Assembly (NCBI RefSeq): GCF_024753285.1
Contig: NZ_JANUGW010000027.1
Span: forward strand, 1-64,000
From: Massilia pinisoli
GTDB lineage: Bacteria > Pseudomonadota > Gammaproteobacteria > Burkholderiales > Burkholderiaceae_D
DNA length: 64,000 bases
Direction: 5' to 3'
Shown in pieces: positions 7,944 to 16,661 of this stretch (position 1 is its first letter; each line of letters begins with the position of its first letter). Below the pieces are notes generated by a model. That model ran no database searches. It was given only the letters and a program-made list of their open reading frames with translations, and was not told where the DNA came from. Position numbers and translations under genes: made by a program.

Positions 7944-9071
7944 ATGATTCTGAACGAAGAACACCAGATGATCCGCGACGCCCTGCGCACCTTTGCGCAG
8001 GAGCGCCTCGCGCCGAACGCCGCGCGCTGGGACCGCGAGCACCATTTTCCGAAAGACGAGCTGAAGGAACTGGCCCAGTTGGGTGCGTTCGGCGTGGCCG
8101 TGCCCGAGCAGTACGGCGGCGCGGGCCTCGACTACGTGGCGCTGGCCCTCGTGCTGGAAGAAATCGCCGCGGGCGATGGCGGCACGTCGACCATCATCTC
8201 GGTCAACAACTGCCCCGTGTGCTCGATCGCGATGACGTACGCGAGCCCCGCGCAGAAAGAGCGCTGGCTGCGCCCGCTGGCGCAGGGCGAGCTGCTGGGC
8301 GCGTTCGCGCTGACGGAGCCGCACACGGGCAGCGACGCCGCCGCCCTGCGCACGACGGCCGTGCGCGACGGCGACCACTACGTCCTGAACGGCACCAAGC
8401 AATTCATCACGAGCGGCAAGAACGGCGACGTCGCCATCGTCATGGCCGTAACAAGCAAGGCGGCCGGCAAGAAGGGCATCAGCGCGTTCTGGGTGCCGAC
8501 CGACACGCCCGGCTACATCGTCGCCGGCATCGAGCACAAGATGGGACAGCATTCGTCGGACACGGCGCAGATCGTGTTCGATCAGTGCCGGGTGCCTGCG
8601 GAAAACCTGATCGGCGAAGAGGGGCAAGGCTACAAGATCGCGCTGTCCGGGCTGGAGGGCGGCCGCATCGGCATCGCGTCGCAATCGGTGGGCATGGCGC
8701 GCGCCGCGTTCGAGGCCGCGCTGGCGTATGCGAAGGAACGTGAAAGTTTCGGCACGCCGATCTTCGACCACCAGGCCGTGCAATTCCGCCTGGCCGAGAT
8801 GGCGATGCAGATCGAGGCTGCGCGCCAGTTGATCCTGCACGCGGCGTCGATGAAGGACGCGGGCCTGCCCTGCCTGAAGGAAGCGGCGATGGCCAAGCTG
8901 TTCGCGTCCGAGATGGCGGAGCGCGTCGTGTCGGCCGCGATGCAGGTGTTCGGCGGCTACGGCTACGTGGCCGACTTCCCCATCGAGCGCATCTACCGCG
9001 ACGTGCGCGTGTGCCAGATCTACGAAGGCACGAGCGACATCCAGAAGATCCTGATCGCCCGGGCATTGTGA
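7944..9071 (+). CDS. Acyl-CoA dehydrogenase (short-chain type)
   Basis: FAD-dependent acyl-CoA dehydrogenase of 375 residues that introduces the alpha-beta double bond in an acyl-CoA. It has the signature FALTEPHTGSDAA, LNGTKQFITSG and the C-terminal FGGYGY. The catalytic glutamate is in the usual straight/branched short-chain position, YEGTSDIQ (E361), unlike LiuA. It probably handles a short branched or straight acyl-CoA such as 2-methylbutyryl-, isobutyryl- or butyryl-CoA. It overlaps the next gene by four bases. Confidence 0.9.
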   Translation: MILNEEHQMIRDALRTFAQERLAPNAARWDREHHFPKDELKELAQLGAFGVAVPEQYGGAGLDYVALALVLEEIAAGDGGTSTIISVNNCPVCSIAMTYASPAQKERWLRPLAQGELLGAFALTEPHTGSDAAALRTTAVRDGDHYVLNGTKQFITSGKNGDVAIVMAVTSKAAGKKGISAFWVPTDTPGYIVAGIEHKMGQHSSDTAQIVFDQCRVPAENLIGEEGQGYKIALSGLEGGRIGIASQSVGMARAAFEAALAYAKERESFGTPIFDHQAVQFRLAEMAMQIEAARQLILHAASMKDAGLPCLKEAAMAKLFASEMAERVVSAAMQVFGGYGYVADFPIERIYRDVRVCQIYEGTSDIQKILIARAL

Positions 9072-9640
9072 CGACGGCGCTGAACAACGCGCGGGCGTTG
9101 ACGATCCGCGCGGCCGGTGAAGCCGACCTCGCGCCGTTCTTCGCCTACCTGGACGACCATCTGCGCGACAACGGCGCGGAAGGTACGCCGCTGTTCCAGC
9201 CGATGGCGCCGGGCCAGCCACGCTTGCCGGCCGGGCTGCGCATCGCGTTCATCAAGGGCCTCGACATCCCGATCGGGCTGCCGGGCTGGCGCCGGCTGTG
9301 GCTCGCGATCGACGCGGGTGGCGAGATCGCCGGCCACATCGACCTGCGCGCGCGTCCCGAGCCGGCCGCCACGCACCGCGCCATGCTGGGCATGGGCGTG
9401 CACCGCGTGTGGCGGCGGCGCGGACTCGGGCGGCGCCTTCTCGAGACGGCCGCCGGCTGGGCGCGCGCCGACACGGATATCGCCTGGATCGACCTCGAAG
9501 TCCTGTCCGCCAACCTGCCGGCCGTCGACCTGTATGCGCACGCCGGCTTCACGACGGTGGCGCGCGTGGCGGACATGCTCAGGATCGAAGGCGTCAGCCA
9601 TGACCTGAGCTATATGACCATCCACTTGCGCGAACGGTAA
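9068..9640 (+). CDS. GNAT-family N-acetyltransferase
   Basis: Acetyltransferase of about 190 residues. The acetyl-CoA-binding motif A is visible as VWRRRGLGRRLLE near residue 117 (R-x-x-G-x-G/A), followed by motif B (VDLYAHAGF). I use the GTG at 9068, whose last two bases are the TG of the upstream stop codon (GTGA overlap); no ATG fits. The substrate is unknown. Overlap with the acyl-CoA dehydrogenase gene indicates co-translation. Confidence 0.75.
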   Translation: MTTALNNARALTIRAAGEADLAPFFAYLDDHLRDNGAEGTPLFQPMAPGQPRLPAGLRIAFIKGLDIPIGLPGWRRLWLAIDAGGEIAGHIDLRARPEPAATHRAMLGMGVHRVWRRRGLGRRLLETAAGWARADTDIAWIDLEVLSANLPAVDLYAHAGFTTVARVADMLRIEGVSHDLSYMTIHLRER

Positions 9641-9722
9641 TGTCGGGCGTGACAATTGGTGAAAAAATCGGACGGGTCGAACTGCTAGAGTTGGCGGACT
9701 ATCTTTACCGGACCGTCCCACG

Positions 9723-10763
9723 ATGAAAACCACCCTGACCCTGTTGCTCGCCTGCTGCCTGGCCCCGCTGGCCCATGCGGAGGGCGCCCCCGACTGCCAG
9801 GTCGGCAAGCTGTCGCCGGCACCCGTCGACCAGTCCGTGCACTGGAACGGCCCATGCAAGGACGGGTATGCAGACGGCACCGGCGTGCTCGAATGGACGA
9901 CGAAGGACGGCACCGTCCGGCGCATCGAAGGCAAGTTCACGCATGGCGCCGTCAGCGGCGAAGCCAAGCTGAAGGCGGGCGACAAGTTCACCTACGTCGG
10001 CTCGCTCACGGACGGCGTGCCGGACGGCGAAGGCTATCTCCACTTCGCGAGCGACCTGCGCTATGAAGGCGGCCTCAAGATGATGCGGCGCGAAGGCAAG
10101 GGCGTGCAGATCTACCCGAACGGCGACACCTACCAGGGCGAATTCCACGCCGACCGCCCGAACGGCAAAGGCGTCCTCACGTTCGCCCTCGGCGGCACGA
10201 TCGAGGGCGAGTTCCGCGATGGCCGTGCGGTCGACGGCGCCAAGATCACGTACGCGGGCAGCGGCCGCACGGGCACGTTCGACGCCGCCGCACGCGATGC
10301 CGGGCGCACCGGTCCCAAGCCGGACAACACGTTCAAGCAGCACCAGGACGAGGCTGACGTCGGCACCTTGCTGAAGAAGACCGTCGTGAAGTCCTCGCTG
10401 CCGACCAACGTCGGCTGGGACGGACTCACACCCGAGCAGAAGGACCAGTTCCGCAACGACTACCCCGCGCTGGAGCCGGGCGACGAGCCGCCGTATCCCG
10501 TGCACGGCCTGGCCGAATTCAACAAGGTCATCCTGGCCGCCGCGGGCAAGTTCAACGCGCAAGGCATGCTGCGCATGAACGTGCTGGTCGGCGCCGACGG
10601 CCGCGCGAAGGAAGTGCGCCGGATCGGCAATTTCGACGACGAGGTGGTGCGTTACGTCGCCGCCGCCGCCATTGCCCTGCGCTACAAGCCGGCCGTCTGC
10701 CACGGCCAGCCGTGCGAGATGCTGTATCCGATCGCGATGAACATCACGCACACCCTGCAGTAA
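9723..10763 (+). CDS. Exported MORN-repeat protein with TonB-like C-terminal domain
   Basis: Secreted or periplasmic protein of 346 residues. A signal peptide (MKTTLTLLLACCLAPLAHA) is cleaved near residue 19. Residues about 45-190 hold at least four MORN repeats (patterns such as YQGEFHADRPNGKG and YEGGLKMMRREGKG), which often bind membranes or scaffold proteins. The last 100 residues resemble the TonB C-terminal/energy-transducer fold (MNVLVGADGRAKEVR...AIALRYKPA). There is no N-terminal TonB membrane-proline region, so it is not a classical energy transducer. It is monocistronic; the role is unknown. Confidence 0.75.
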   Translation: MKTTLTLLLACCLAPLAHAEGAPDCQVGKLSPAPVDQSVHWNGPCKDGYADGTGVLEWTTKDGTVRRIEGKFTHGAVSGEAKLKAGDKFTYVGSLTDGVPDGEGYLHFASDLRYEGGLKMMRREGKGVQIYPNGDTYQGEFHADRPNGKGVLTFALGGTIEGEFRDGRAVDGAKITYAGSGRTGTFDAAARDAGRTGPKPDNTFKQHQDEADVGTLLKKTVVKSSLPTNVGWDGLTPEQKDQFRNDYPALEPGDEPPYPVHGLAEFNKVILAAAGKFNAQGMLRMNVLVGADGRAKEVRRIGNFDDEVVRYVAAAAIALRYKPAVCHGQPCEMLYPIAMNITHTLQ

Positions 10764-10772
10764 GCCGACCGG

Positions 10773-11786
10773 TCAGAACCCGGCCAGCACGATCTTGCCC
10801 TGCGCGCGGTTCGACTCGATCAGCGCGTGCGCCCGCTTCAGGTTCGCGGCATCGATGCGGCCGAAGTTCTCGTTGGCCGTCGAGCGGATCGTGCCCGCGT
10901 CGATCAGGTCCGCCACGCGGTTCAGGATCTCGTGCTGGCGGATCATGTCGGCCGTGCCGAACAGCGACCGCGTGAACATCAATTCCCAATGCAGCGACAC
11001 GGACTTGCGCTTTAATTTGCGCACATCGATGGGCGCAGGGTCGTCGATCAGGCCGAACTTGCCTTGCGGCGCGATGACCTCGGCGATCTGGTCGAAGTGC
11101 TCGTCCGTGTGCGTGAGGCTGATAACGTAGTCGGGTGCGGCGAGGCCCGCGCGTTTGATCTCGTCCGCGAGCGGCTTGCCGTGGTCGATCACGTGATGAG
11201 CGCCGTTGGACAGCACCCAGTCGCGCGTGGCGGCCCGCGACGCCGTACCGACGACCGTCAGCCGCGTGAGCTTGCGCGCCAGCTGCACGAGGATCGAGCC
11301 GACGCCGCCAGCCGCGCCGATCACGAGCAACGTCTTGCCCGCGCCCCGTTCATCGGTCGGCACGTCCAGGCGGTCGAACAGCATTTCCCATGCCGTGAGG
11401 CTCGTCAGCGGCAGCGCGGCGGCAGCGGCGAAGTCCAGCGATTGCGGCATGGTGCCCACGATGCGCTCGTCGACCAGTTGCAGTTCGCTATTGCTGCCGG
11501 CGCGGGCAATCGAGCCGGCGTACCACACGCGGTCGCCCGGCCGGAACAGGGTGACGTCCGGCCCGACGGCCTTGACGACACCGGCCGCATCCCAGCCCAG
11601 CACTTTCCGCTCGCCGTCGGGCGGCTTTACGCCGGCGCGGATCTTCACGTCGACGGGGTTCACGGACACTGCCCTCACTTCCACGAGCAGGTCGTGTCCC
11701 GTCGCGACGGGGTCCGGCAGGGTGACGTCGACGAGGGCGTCGGCATGGTCGATGGGCAGGTTGTTCTGGTAGGCGATGGCTTTCAT
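10773..11786 (-). CDS. Zinc-type alcohol dehydrogenase / quinone oxidoreductase family protein
   Basis: Medium-chain dehydrogenase/reductase of 337 residues, NAD(P)H-linked. It starts MKAIAYQNNLPI, has the enoyl/quinone-reductase GroES-like half (AVSVNPVDVKIRAG), and a Rossmann segment VIGAAGGVGSILVQLAR around residue 160. It lacks the cysteine-rich structural zinc lobe, so it is probably a zinc-free quinone/enone reductase despite the family name. It is divergent from a LysR gene starting 96 bases away, the standard layout for LysR control of an oxidoreductase. A longer in-frame extension to 12233 is antisense to that LysR gene and is not real. Confidence 0.87.
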   Translation of the reverse strand: MKAIAYQNNLPIDHADALVDVTLPDPVATGHDLLVEVRAVSVNPVDVKIRAGVKPPDGERKVLGWDAAGVVKAVGPDVTLFRPGDRVWYAGSIARAGSNSELQLVDERIVGTMPQSLDFAAAAALPLTSLTAWEMLFDRLDVPTDERGAGKTLLVIGAAGGVGSILVQLARKLTRLTVVGTASRAATRDWVLSNGAHHVIDHGKPLADEIKRAGLAAPDYVISLTHTDEHFDQIAEVIAPQGKFGLIDDPAPIDVRKLKRKSVSLHWELMFTRSLFGTADMIRQHEILNRVADLIDAGTIRSTANENFGRIDAANLKRAHALIESNRAQGKIVLAGF

Positions 11787-11882
11787 GGATGGCTCCTTGG
11801 TGATCGATGACGTCATTCTGAGCGCGCCGATCTTTTTGATAAACTGGGCCATTACGAAATCAATTTCAATTTTTGTTTGAAA

Positions 11883-12779
11883 ATGAACCTGCGCGACCTC
11901 GACCTTTTCGTGGCCACGGCCGAGCAAGGCGGCCTGTCGGCGGCCGCACGCCTGCTGGAGATCTCGCCCGCCGTCGCCAGCGCGAGCCTGAAACGGCTGG
12001 AGGCGGACCTCGGCGCGGCGCTGTTCGTGCGCACGACGCGCAGCATGCGCCTGACGGTGGCCGGCGAACGGCTGCTGGCACGCTGCCGCCCGCTGCTGGA
12101 CGGCCTGCGTGCGGCGGAGGACGAGGTGCGCGCGGGCGGCGATGCGATCGACGGCCAGTTGCAGATCTCGATGCCGTCCGACCTCGGCCGCCACGTCGTG
12201 CTGCCATGGCTGAACGCGTTCCAGGCGCGCCACCCGGGCGTCACGTTACGCCTGCAGCTGACGGACCGCGTGGCCGACATCTACCGGGAGCCCGTCGACA
12301 TCGCGCTCCGCTTCGGCAAGCCGCGCACGTCCGGCATGGTGGCGTTGCCGCTGCTGGAACACAATCACCGCGTGCTGTGCGCGGCGCCCGCGTATCTCGC
12401 GCGCCACGGCGTGCCCGCGTCGCCGCATGAACTCGCGGCGCACAACTGCCTGTGCTTCATGGTCGACGAGACGGTCAACAACCGCTGGCGCTTCAGGAAG
12501 GGCGACGAAGCCATCGAGGTCACCGTGCGCGGCGACCGCGTGGCCGACGATTCCGAGATCGTGCGGCGCTGGGCGCTGGACGGCCTGGGCGTGTGCTACC
12601 GCTCGCGCATCGACGTGCAGGCCGACCTCGCGCGCGGCGCGCTGCGCACCGTGTGCGCGGACTGGGAAGGCAACAACCAGCCGTTGTACATGGTGCTGGC
12701 GAACCGGCGCCAGGTGTCGCCGGCCGTCCGCACGCTCCGCGAATTCCTCGTCGAGAAAATGAAGGCGATGATGGCCTGA
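11883..12779 (+). CDS. LysR-family transcriptional regulator
   Basis: LysR regulator of 298 residues. The N-terminal winged helix-turn-helix is clear (LRDLDLFVATAEQGGLSAAAR, then SPAVASASLKRLE), followed by the type 2 periplasmic-binding-fold effector domain from about residue 90 (LQISMPSDLGRHVV). It is of the CrgA/AaeR-like group that often controls a neighbouring oxidoreductase. I take the ATG at 11883; a TTG two codons upstream is possible. It probably regulates the divergent quinone oxidoreductase gene. Confidence 0.9.
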   Translation: MNLRDLDLFVATAEQGGLSAAARLLEISPAVASASLKRLEADLGAALFVRTTRSMRLTVAGERLLARCRPLLDGLRAAEDEVRAGGDAIDGQLQISMPSDLGRHVVLPWLNAFQARHPGVTLRLQLTDRVADIYREPVDIALRFGKPRTSGMVALPLLEHNHRVLCAAPAYLARHGVPASPHELAAHNCLCFMVDETVNNRWRFRKGDEAIEVTVRGDRVADDSEIVRRWALDGLGVCYRSRIDVQADLARGALRTVCADWEGNNQPLYMVLANRRQVSPAVRTLREFLVEKMKAMMA

Positions 12780-12793
12780 TTCACACCTCGGGC

Positions 12794-13978
12794 TTACACC
12801 TGCTCGAGCGCCAGCGCGATGCCCTGCCCGCCGCCGATACACAAGGTGACGACGCCGCGCCGCGCGAGCCCGCGCCGCATCGCGTGCAGCAGGCGCACCG
12901 TCAGCACGGCGCCCGACGCGCCGATCGGGTGGCCGTGCGCGACGGCGCCGCCTTCGACGTTGACCACGTCTTCCGCCAGCGACAGCTTGCGCGCCACGGC
13001 GAGCGGCACGGCGGCGAATGCCTCATTGATCTCGTAGCGGTCGACGTCGCCGATGGTCCACCCCGCGCGCGCGAGGGCCTTCTTCACGGCCGGTACTGGA
13101 CCGAGGCCGAACATGCCCGGCTCCACGCCAGCCACGCTTGACGCGACGAGGCGCGCGAACGGCTGCAGGCCCAGGCGCTCGGCCGTCGTACGGTCGGCGA
13201 CGATGACGGCCGCCGCGCCGCTGTTCAGGCCCGGCGCGTTACCGGCCGTGATCGTGCCGTCCGGACGGAATGCAGGCTTCAGTTTCGCCAGCGTCTCCAG
13301 GGTGGTGTCGGGGCGATTCGCCTCGTCCGTGTCGAACACCTGCACGCCGCGCTTGCCCGCGATCTCGACCGCGACGATTTCATCCTTGAACGCACCGGCC
13401 GCCTGCGCGTCGGAAAAACGACGCTGCGAGCGCTCGGCCCAGCGGTCCTGCGCGGCGCGGGTGATGTCCACGTCCTTCACGAGATCTTCCGTGTGCCAGC
13501 CCGAGTGCTGCGCGGAGAACGCGTCGTTCAAGCCGTCGTGCAGCAGGCTGTCGTAGATCTGCGCGTGGCCCATGCGCGCGCCCCACCGGGCCTGCGGCAT
13601 CAGGTACGGCGCCTGGTCCATGTTCTCCATGCCGCCGGCCAGCACGATATGGGACTCTCCCGCGAGGATCTCGTGCGCGGCCGACGCGATGGCTTGCGCG
13701 CCGGAGCCGCACACGCGGTTCAACGTCATCGCGGGCACCGTGACGGGGATGCCGCCGTGGACCGCGGCCTGCCGCGCCGGGTTCATGCGGTTGCCCGCCT
13801 GGACCACGTTGCCCATCAGGACGGCATCGATGGCGTCAAGCGGCAGGCCCGCGCGCGCGACCGCGGCGCGCACGGCCGCCGCGCCCAGCTCCACGGCGGG
13901 GATAGATTTCAGGGAACCGTTGAACGCACCGATGGCGGTACGCACGGGGGCACACAGGACGATGTCGCGGGCAGTCAT
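12794..13978 (-). CDS. Acetyl-CoA C-acyltransferase (thiolase)
   Basis: Thiolase of 394 residues. The catalytic set is intact: C90 in NRVCGSG, H350 in AHGHPIGASG, C380 in CIGGGQG. It resembles acetyl-CoA acetyltransferases (PhaA/AtoB-like). It is not in the leucine block and instead lies beside a MarR regulator gene (14078-14539) transcribed in the same direction, with a PaaI-type thioesterase beyond, suggesting a separate regulated thioester unit. Its N-terminal region differs clearly from the thiolase at 5841-7040, so the pair is not a recent duplication. Confidence 0.9.
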   Translation of the reverse strand: MTARDIVLCAPVRTAIGAFNGSLKSIPAVELGAAAVRAAVARAGLPLDAIDAVLMGNVVQAGNRMNPARQAAVHGGIPVTVPAMTLNRVCGSGAQAIASAAHEILAGESHIVLAGGMENMDQAPYLMPQARWGARMGHAQIYDSLLHDGLNDAFSAQHSGWHTEDLVKDVDITRAAQDRWAERSQRRFSDAQAAGAFKDEIVAVEIAGKRGVQVFDTDEANRPDTTLETLAKLKPAFRPDGTITAGNAPGLNSGAAAVIVADRTTAERLGLQPFARLVASSVAGVEPGMFGLGPVPAVKKALARAGWTIGDVDRYEINEAFAAVPLAVARKLSLAEDVVNVEGGAVAHGHPIGASGAVLTVRLLHAMRRGLARRGVVTLCIGGGQGIALALEQV

Positions 13979-14077
13979 GATGATTCCTTTCGGGTTGGAT
14001 GGCGGGACGACGCAAATAGGAGTATATACACATATTTCGCGGACTGCTTGGCGCGCATGCGCGCGATCGGCGTGACA

Positions 14078-14539
14078 TCAGGAGGGTTCGTGCTCGACGT
14101 CGTGGATGCCCGTCTCGACGACGGCGCGCAGCAGCATGCGCAATTCGAGCGCGCGCTCGCTGCCGAAGTTGTCCTCGAACGCCTGCTGGGCGCGGCGCCA
14201 CAGCGGAAGCACGGCCTTGACCTTCGCGCGGCCGGCGGGCGTGAGGCCGATCACCCTTTCGCGCTTGTCATGCTCGCTGGGGCCCGTCGTGACGAGGGCG
14301 TCGCGCTCGAGCGGCTTGAGGTTGCGGGTGAGCGTCGTGCGGTCCATCACGAGTTCCGCGGACATCTGGTTGACCGTCATCGGCCCGAGCCCCAGCAGCT
14401 TGTACAGGATCGAGAACTGCGTGACGCGCAGGCCCGCCTCGCTCAGCACCTGGTCGTACATGCCGGTGACGTAGCGCGACGCCTGGCGCAGGGCGAGGCA
14501 ATTGCAGAGAGGGTCGTTCGATGGCGGGCGCGATGTCAT
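14078..14539 (-). CDS. MarR-family transcriptional regulator
   Basis: MarR regulator of 153 residues with a winged-helix core around residues 30-115 (VTQFSILYKLLGLGPMTVNQ...DRTTLTRNLKPLERDALV). A cysteine pair near the start (LCNCLALRQASR) recurs in the MarR protein at 16088-16510 (ACNCFASRKAAR), so these are related members of one subgroup; the cysteines may sense oxidants or electrophiles. It probably controls the thiolase gene that follows it by 99 bases and/or the divergent thioesterase gene. Confidence 0.88.
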   Translation of the reverse strand: MTSRPPSNDPLCNCLALRQASRYVTGMYDQVLSEAGLRVTQFSILYKLLGLGPMTVNQMSAELVMDRTTLTRNLKPLERDALVTTGPSEHDKRERVIGLTPAGRAKVKAVLPLWRRAQQAFEDNFGSERALELRMLLRAVVETGIHDVEHEPS

Positions 14540-14676
14540 GGTACGGTGGTCGAGTGCGGAGGCGGCGTTAGTACCGTCCCTCTAGCGAGTATAACCCCCG
14601 GTAGGCCGCAACCCGGGCATAATCTCGCAGAATAGTTGCATATACACCCAATTACGGACAAACGAGGGAGGCACGC

Positions 14677-15219
14677 ATGACGGCAGCACAGACGGTGGCG
14701 GAACAATGGGAAGAACAGCTGCGCATCGTGCGTGCGCGGGTGTTGGAGGGCGGCGGGCGACCCGGCGTCGTGCCGGCGCAGGAGGCGCGCGGGATGACGG
14801 GGCTGGCGATCATGCAGGCCCTGCTGGAAGGCCGCTTCCCGTACGCGCCCATCGCCGAGACGCTCGACTTCTTCCTCGTCGAGGTCGACAAGGGCATGGC
14901 CACGTTCCAGGGCACACCGCTGCCCACGCACCTGAATCCGATGGGCACCGTGCACGGCGGCTGGTATGCCACCCTGCTCGACTCGGCCGTGGGCTGCGCC
15001 GTGCAGACGATGCTGGAACCGGGCTTCGGCTACACGACGGCGGAGCTGAGCGTGAACCTCGTGCGCGGCGCGCGGCTCGATGGCGGGCCGCTGCGCGCGA
15101 TCGGGACGGTGCTCCATTGCGGGCGGCAGCTGGCGACGGCGGAAGGGAAGATCGTCGATGCGCAGGGGCGCTTGTATGCGCATGCGACGACCACGTGCCT
15201 CGTGTTCGAGGCGCGCTGA
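14677..15219 (+). CDS. PaaI-family thioesterase (hotdog fold)
   Basis: Acyl-CoA thioesterase of 180 residues. The hotdog signature HGGWYATLLDSAVGCA (about residue 91) gives the active-site loop and helix seen in PaaI/YbgC-type enzymes, followed by the strand pattern TTAELSVNLVRGA. The substrate is probably an aromatic or short acyl-CoA. It is divergent from the MarR gene (137-base gap), and its upstream region carries ATATACAC (14640-14647), also found at 14024-14031 before the thiolase gene; this may be a shared operator half-site, at low confidence. Confidence 0.85.
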   Translation: MTAAQTVAEQWEEQLRIVRARVLEGGGRPGVVPAQEARGMTGLAIMQALLEGRFPYAPIAETLDFFLVEVDKGMATFQGTPLPTHLNPMGTVHGGWYATLLDSAVGCAVQTMLEPGFGYTTAELSVNLVRGARLDGGPLRAIGTVLHCGRQLATAEGKIVDAQGRLYAHATTTCLVFEAR

Positions 15220-15220
15220 C

Positions 15221-16030
15221 TCACGCTGCGACGGTCGCGGCGCCGTACCGGCTCGCCGGCTTCGCGCGCGACAATTCGGGCTGCATCGCCTGGCGTGCGG
15301 CCTCGTACGTGTCCCACTTCGCGCCATCCTCCAGCGCGGGGATCGTCGCGAACTCACCCTGGTCGAACCCGGCCAGCGCCGCGTCGACGAGGTCGTCCGC
15401 GCGCATCACGATCTCGCTGGGCAGGTTTTCGACGGGCATGCCCGCGATCTGCCAGAAGTCCGTCGCCGTCGCACCCGGCAGCACCACCTGCACGCGCACG
15501 CCCTTGCCCGCCAATTCATGCTGCAACGACTGGCTGAACGCCAGCACGTAGGCCTTGCTGCTGCCGTACACGCCGTTCAGCTGTTCCGGTGCGATGGCGA
15601 CGACCGACGCGATGTTGATGAAGGCGCCCTGCCCGCGCGCGACGAAGCCGGGCGCGGCGGCATAGGTCAGGCGCGTCAGCGCGGTCACGTTCAGCGCGAT
15701 CATGTCCTGCATCTTGTCGACGTCGGAGTCGAGCAACGGCCCCGTGGCGCCCATGCCTGCGTTGTTGACGAGCAGCGTGATGCCGTCGTCCGTGCGCAGC
15801 AGGTCTTCCACGCGGCGCACGTCGGCGTCGACGGTGAGGTCGGCCGCGATCGTGCGCACGACGCGGCCATGCGCGGCCTGCAGGCGATCGGCCTGCGCGC
15901 GCAGGCGCTCGCCGTTGCGGGCGACGAGGACGAGGTCGTAGCCGCGGCGCGCGAGGCGGTCCGCGTACAGTGCACCGATGCCGGTGGATGCGCCAGTGAC
16001 GACTGCGGTGCCGAGGGTTGCGTTGCTCAT
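15221..16030 (-). CDS. SDR-family oxidoreductase
   Basis: Short-chain dehydrogenase of 269 residues. TGASTGIG near residue 12 binds NAD(P); LLVNNAGMGA, an ASVV catalytic serine region and YGSSK supply the active-site tetrad. It belongs to the DltE/YqjQ-like SDRs; the substrate is unknown. Its start lies 24 bases from a palindrome that also occurs in the promoter of the following MarR gene, so MarR repression is very likely. The gene ends one base after the thioesterase stop (convergent). Confidence 0.88.
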   Translation of the reverse strand: MSNATLGTAVVTGASTGIGALYADRLARRGYDLVLVARNGERLRAQADRLQAAHGRVVRTIAADLTVDADVRRVEDLLRTDDGITLLVNNAGMGATGPLLDSDVDKMQDMIALNVTALTRLTYAAAPGFVARGQGAFINIASVVAIAPEQLNGVYGSSKAYVLAFSQSLQHELAGKGVRVQVVLPGATATDFWQIAGMPVENLPSEIVMRADDLVDAALAGFDQGEFATIPALEDGAKWDTYEAARQAMQPELSRAKPASRYGAATVAA

Positions 16031-16053
16031 GTGATTCTCCTTGGTGGATTAAC

Positions 16054-16069
16054 TGTGTGTACGCACATA
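16054..16069. promoter_or_regulatory. MarR operator upstream of the SDR gene
   Basis: TGTGTGTACGCACATA, a near-perfect palindrome 24 bases upstream of the SDR start codon at 16030. It matches 15 of 16 positions of the site at 16524-16539 in front of the MarR gene. Spaced palindromes overlapping the promoter are the usual MarR targets. Confidence 0.75.
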
Positions 16070-16087
16070 TCTGTGCAAAAAATTTTG

Positions 16088-16510
16088 CTACGGTGCCAGC
16101 GCGAGAAGCGACTGACGCAACTCTTCGGCCAGCCCGGCGCCGAACCTGCTTTCGAATTCCGCCTGCGCGTCGCGCCACACAGGCATGGCCTGCGCCAGCT
16201 TCGCGCGGCCCGCGTCCGTCAGGCGCACGACGTTGCGGCGCGCATCCTCCTCGTCCGGGCCGATGGCCACGAGGCCATCGCGCTCCAGCGGCTGCAGCGC
16301 GCGGATCACGCTCGTGCGCTCCATCACCAGCGCCTCGACCAGGTCCTTCATCGAGGCCGCCTCCACTTCATCGACGTAGACGAGGATCGAGAACTGCGTG
16401 CTCGTCAGGTCCACGCGCGACAAATGGTCTTCGTACATCTTCGTGATCAGCCGCGCCGCCTTGCGGGAAGCGAAGCAGTTGCAGGCAATGAGGCGTTCGG
16501 AAGCAGTCAT
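16088..16510 (-). CDS. MarR-family transcriptional regulator
   Basis: MarR regulator of 140 residues with the winged-helix core (TSTQFSILVYVDEVEAASMK...ERTSVIRALQPLERDGLVA). The N-terminal ACNCFASRKAAR cysteine pair is shared with the MarR at 14078. I start at 16510 (MTASERL); the extension to 16540 would run through the operator palindrome. It probably represses itself and the SDR gene downstream, since both promoters carry the same 16-base palindrome. The ligand may be electrophilic or phenolic (family knowledge, not visible here). Confidence 0.88.
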   Translation of the reverse strand: MTASERLIACNCFASRKAARLITKMYEDHLSRVDLTSTQFSILVYVDEVEAASMKDLVEALVMERTSVIRALQPLERDGLVAIGPDEEDARRNVVRLTDAGRAKLAQAMPVWRDAQAEFESRFGAGLAEELRQSLLALAP

Positions 16511-16523
16511 GGGCACAGTATTA

Positions 16524-16539
16524 TGTGTGTACGCACACA
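16524..16539. promoter_or_regulatory. MarR operator upstream of marR gene
   Basis: TGTGTGTACGCACACA, with symmetric arms TGTGTG and CACACA around TACG, 14 bases upstream of the MarR start codon. With the copy at 16054-16069 it brackets the regulator gene, indicating autoregulation and control of the SDR gene. Confidence 0.75.
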
Positions 16540-16661
16540 AGTCAAGCGCTTTTTGAGAATGTCCCGTAAGTGGAACAATGAAATCCGATAAACCGGCTTA
16601 ATCCCATCTCGAGCAACGAATACAATGTTTTCCATCGACCCCAAACTTGTGGAGAACAACG

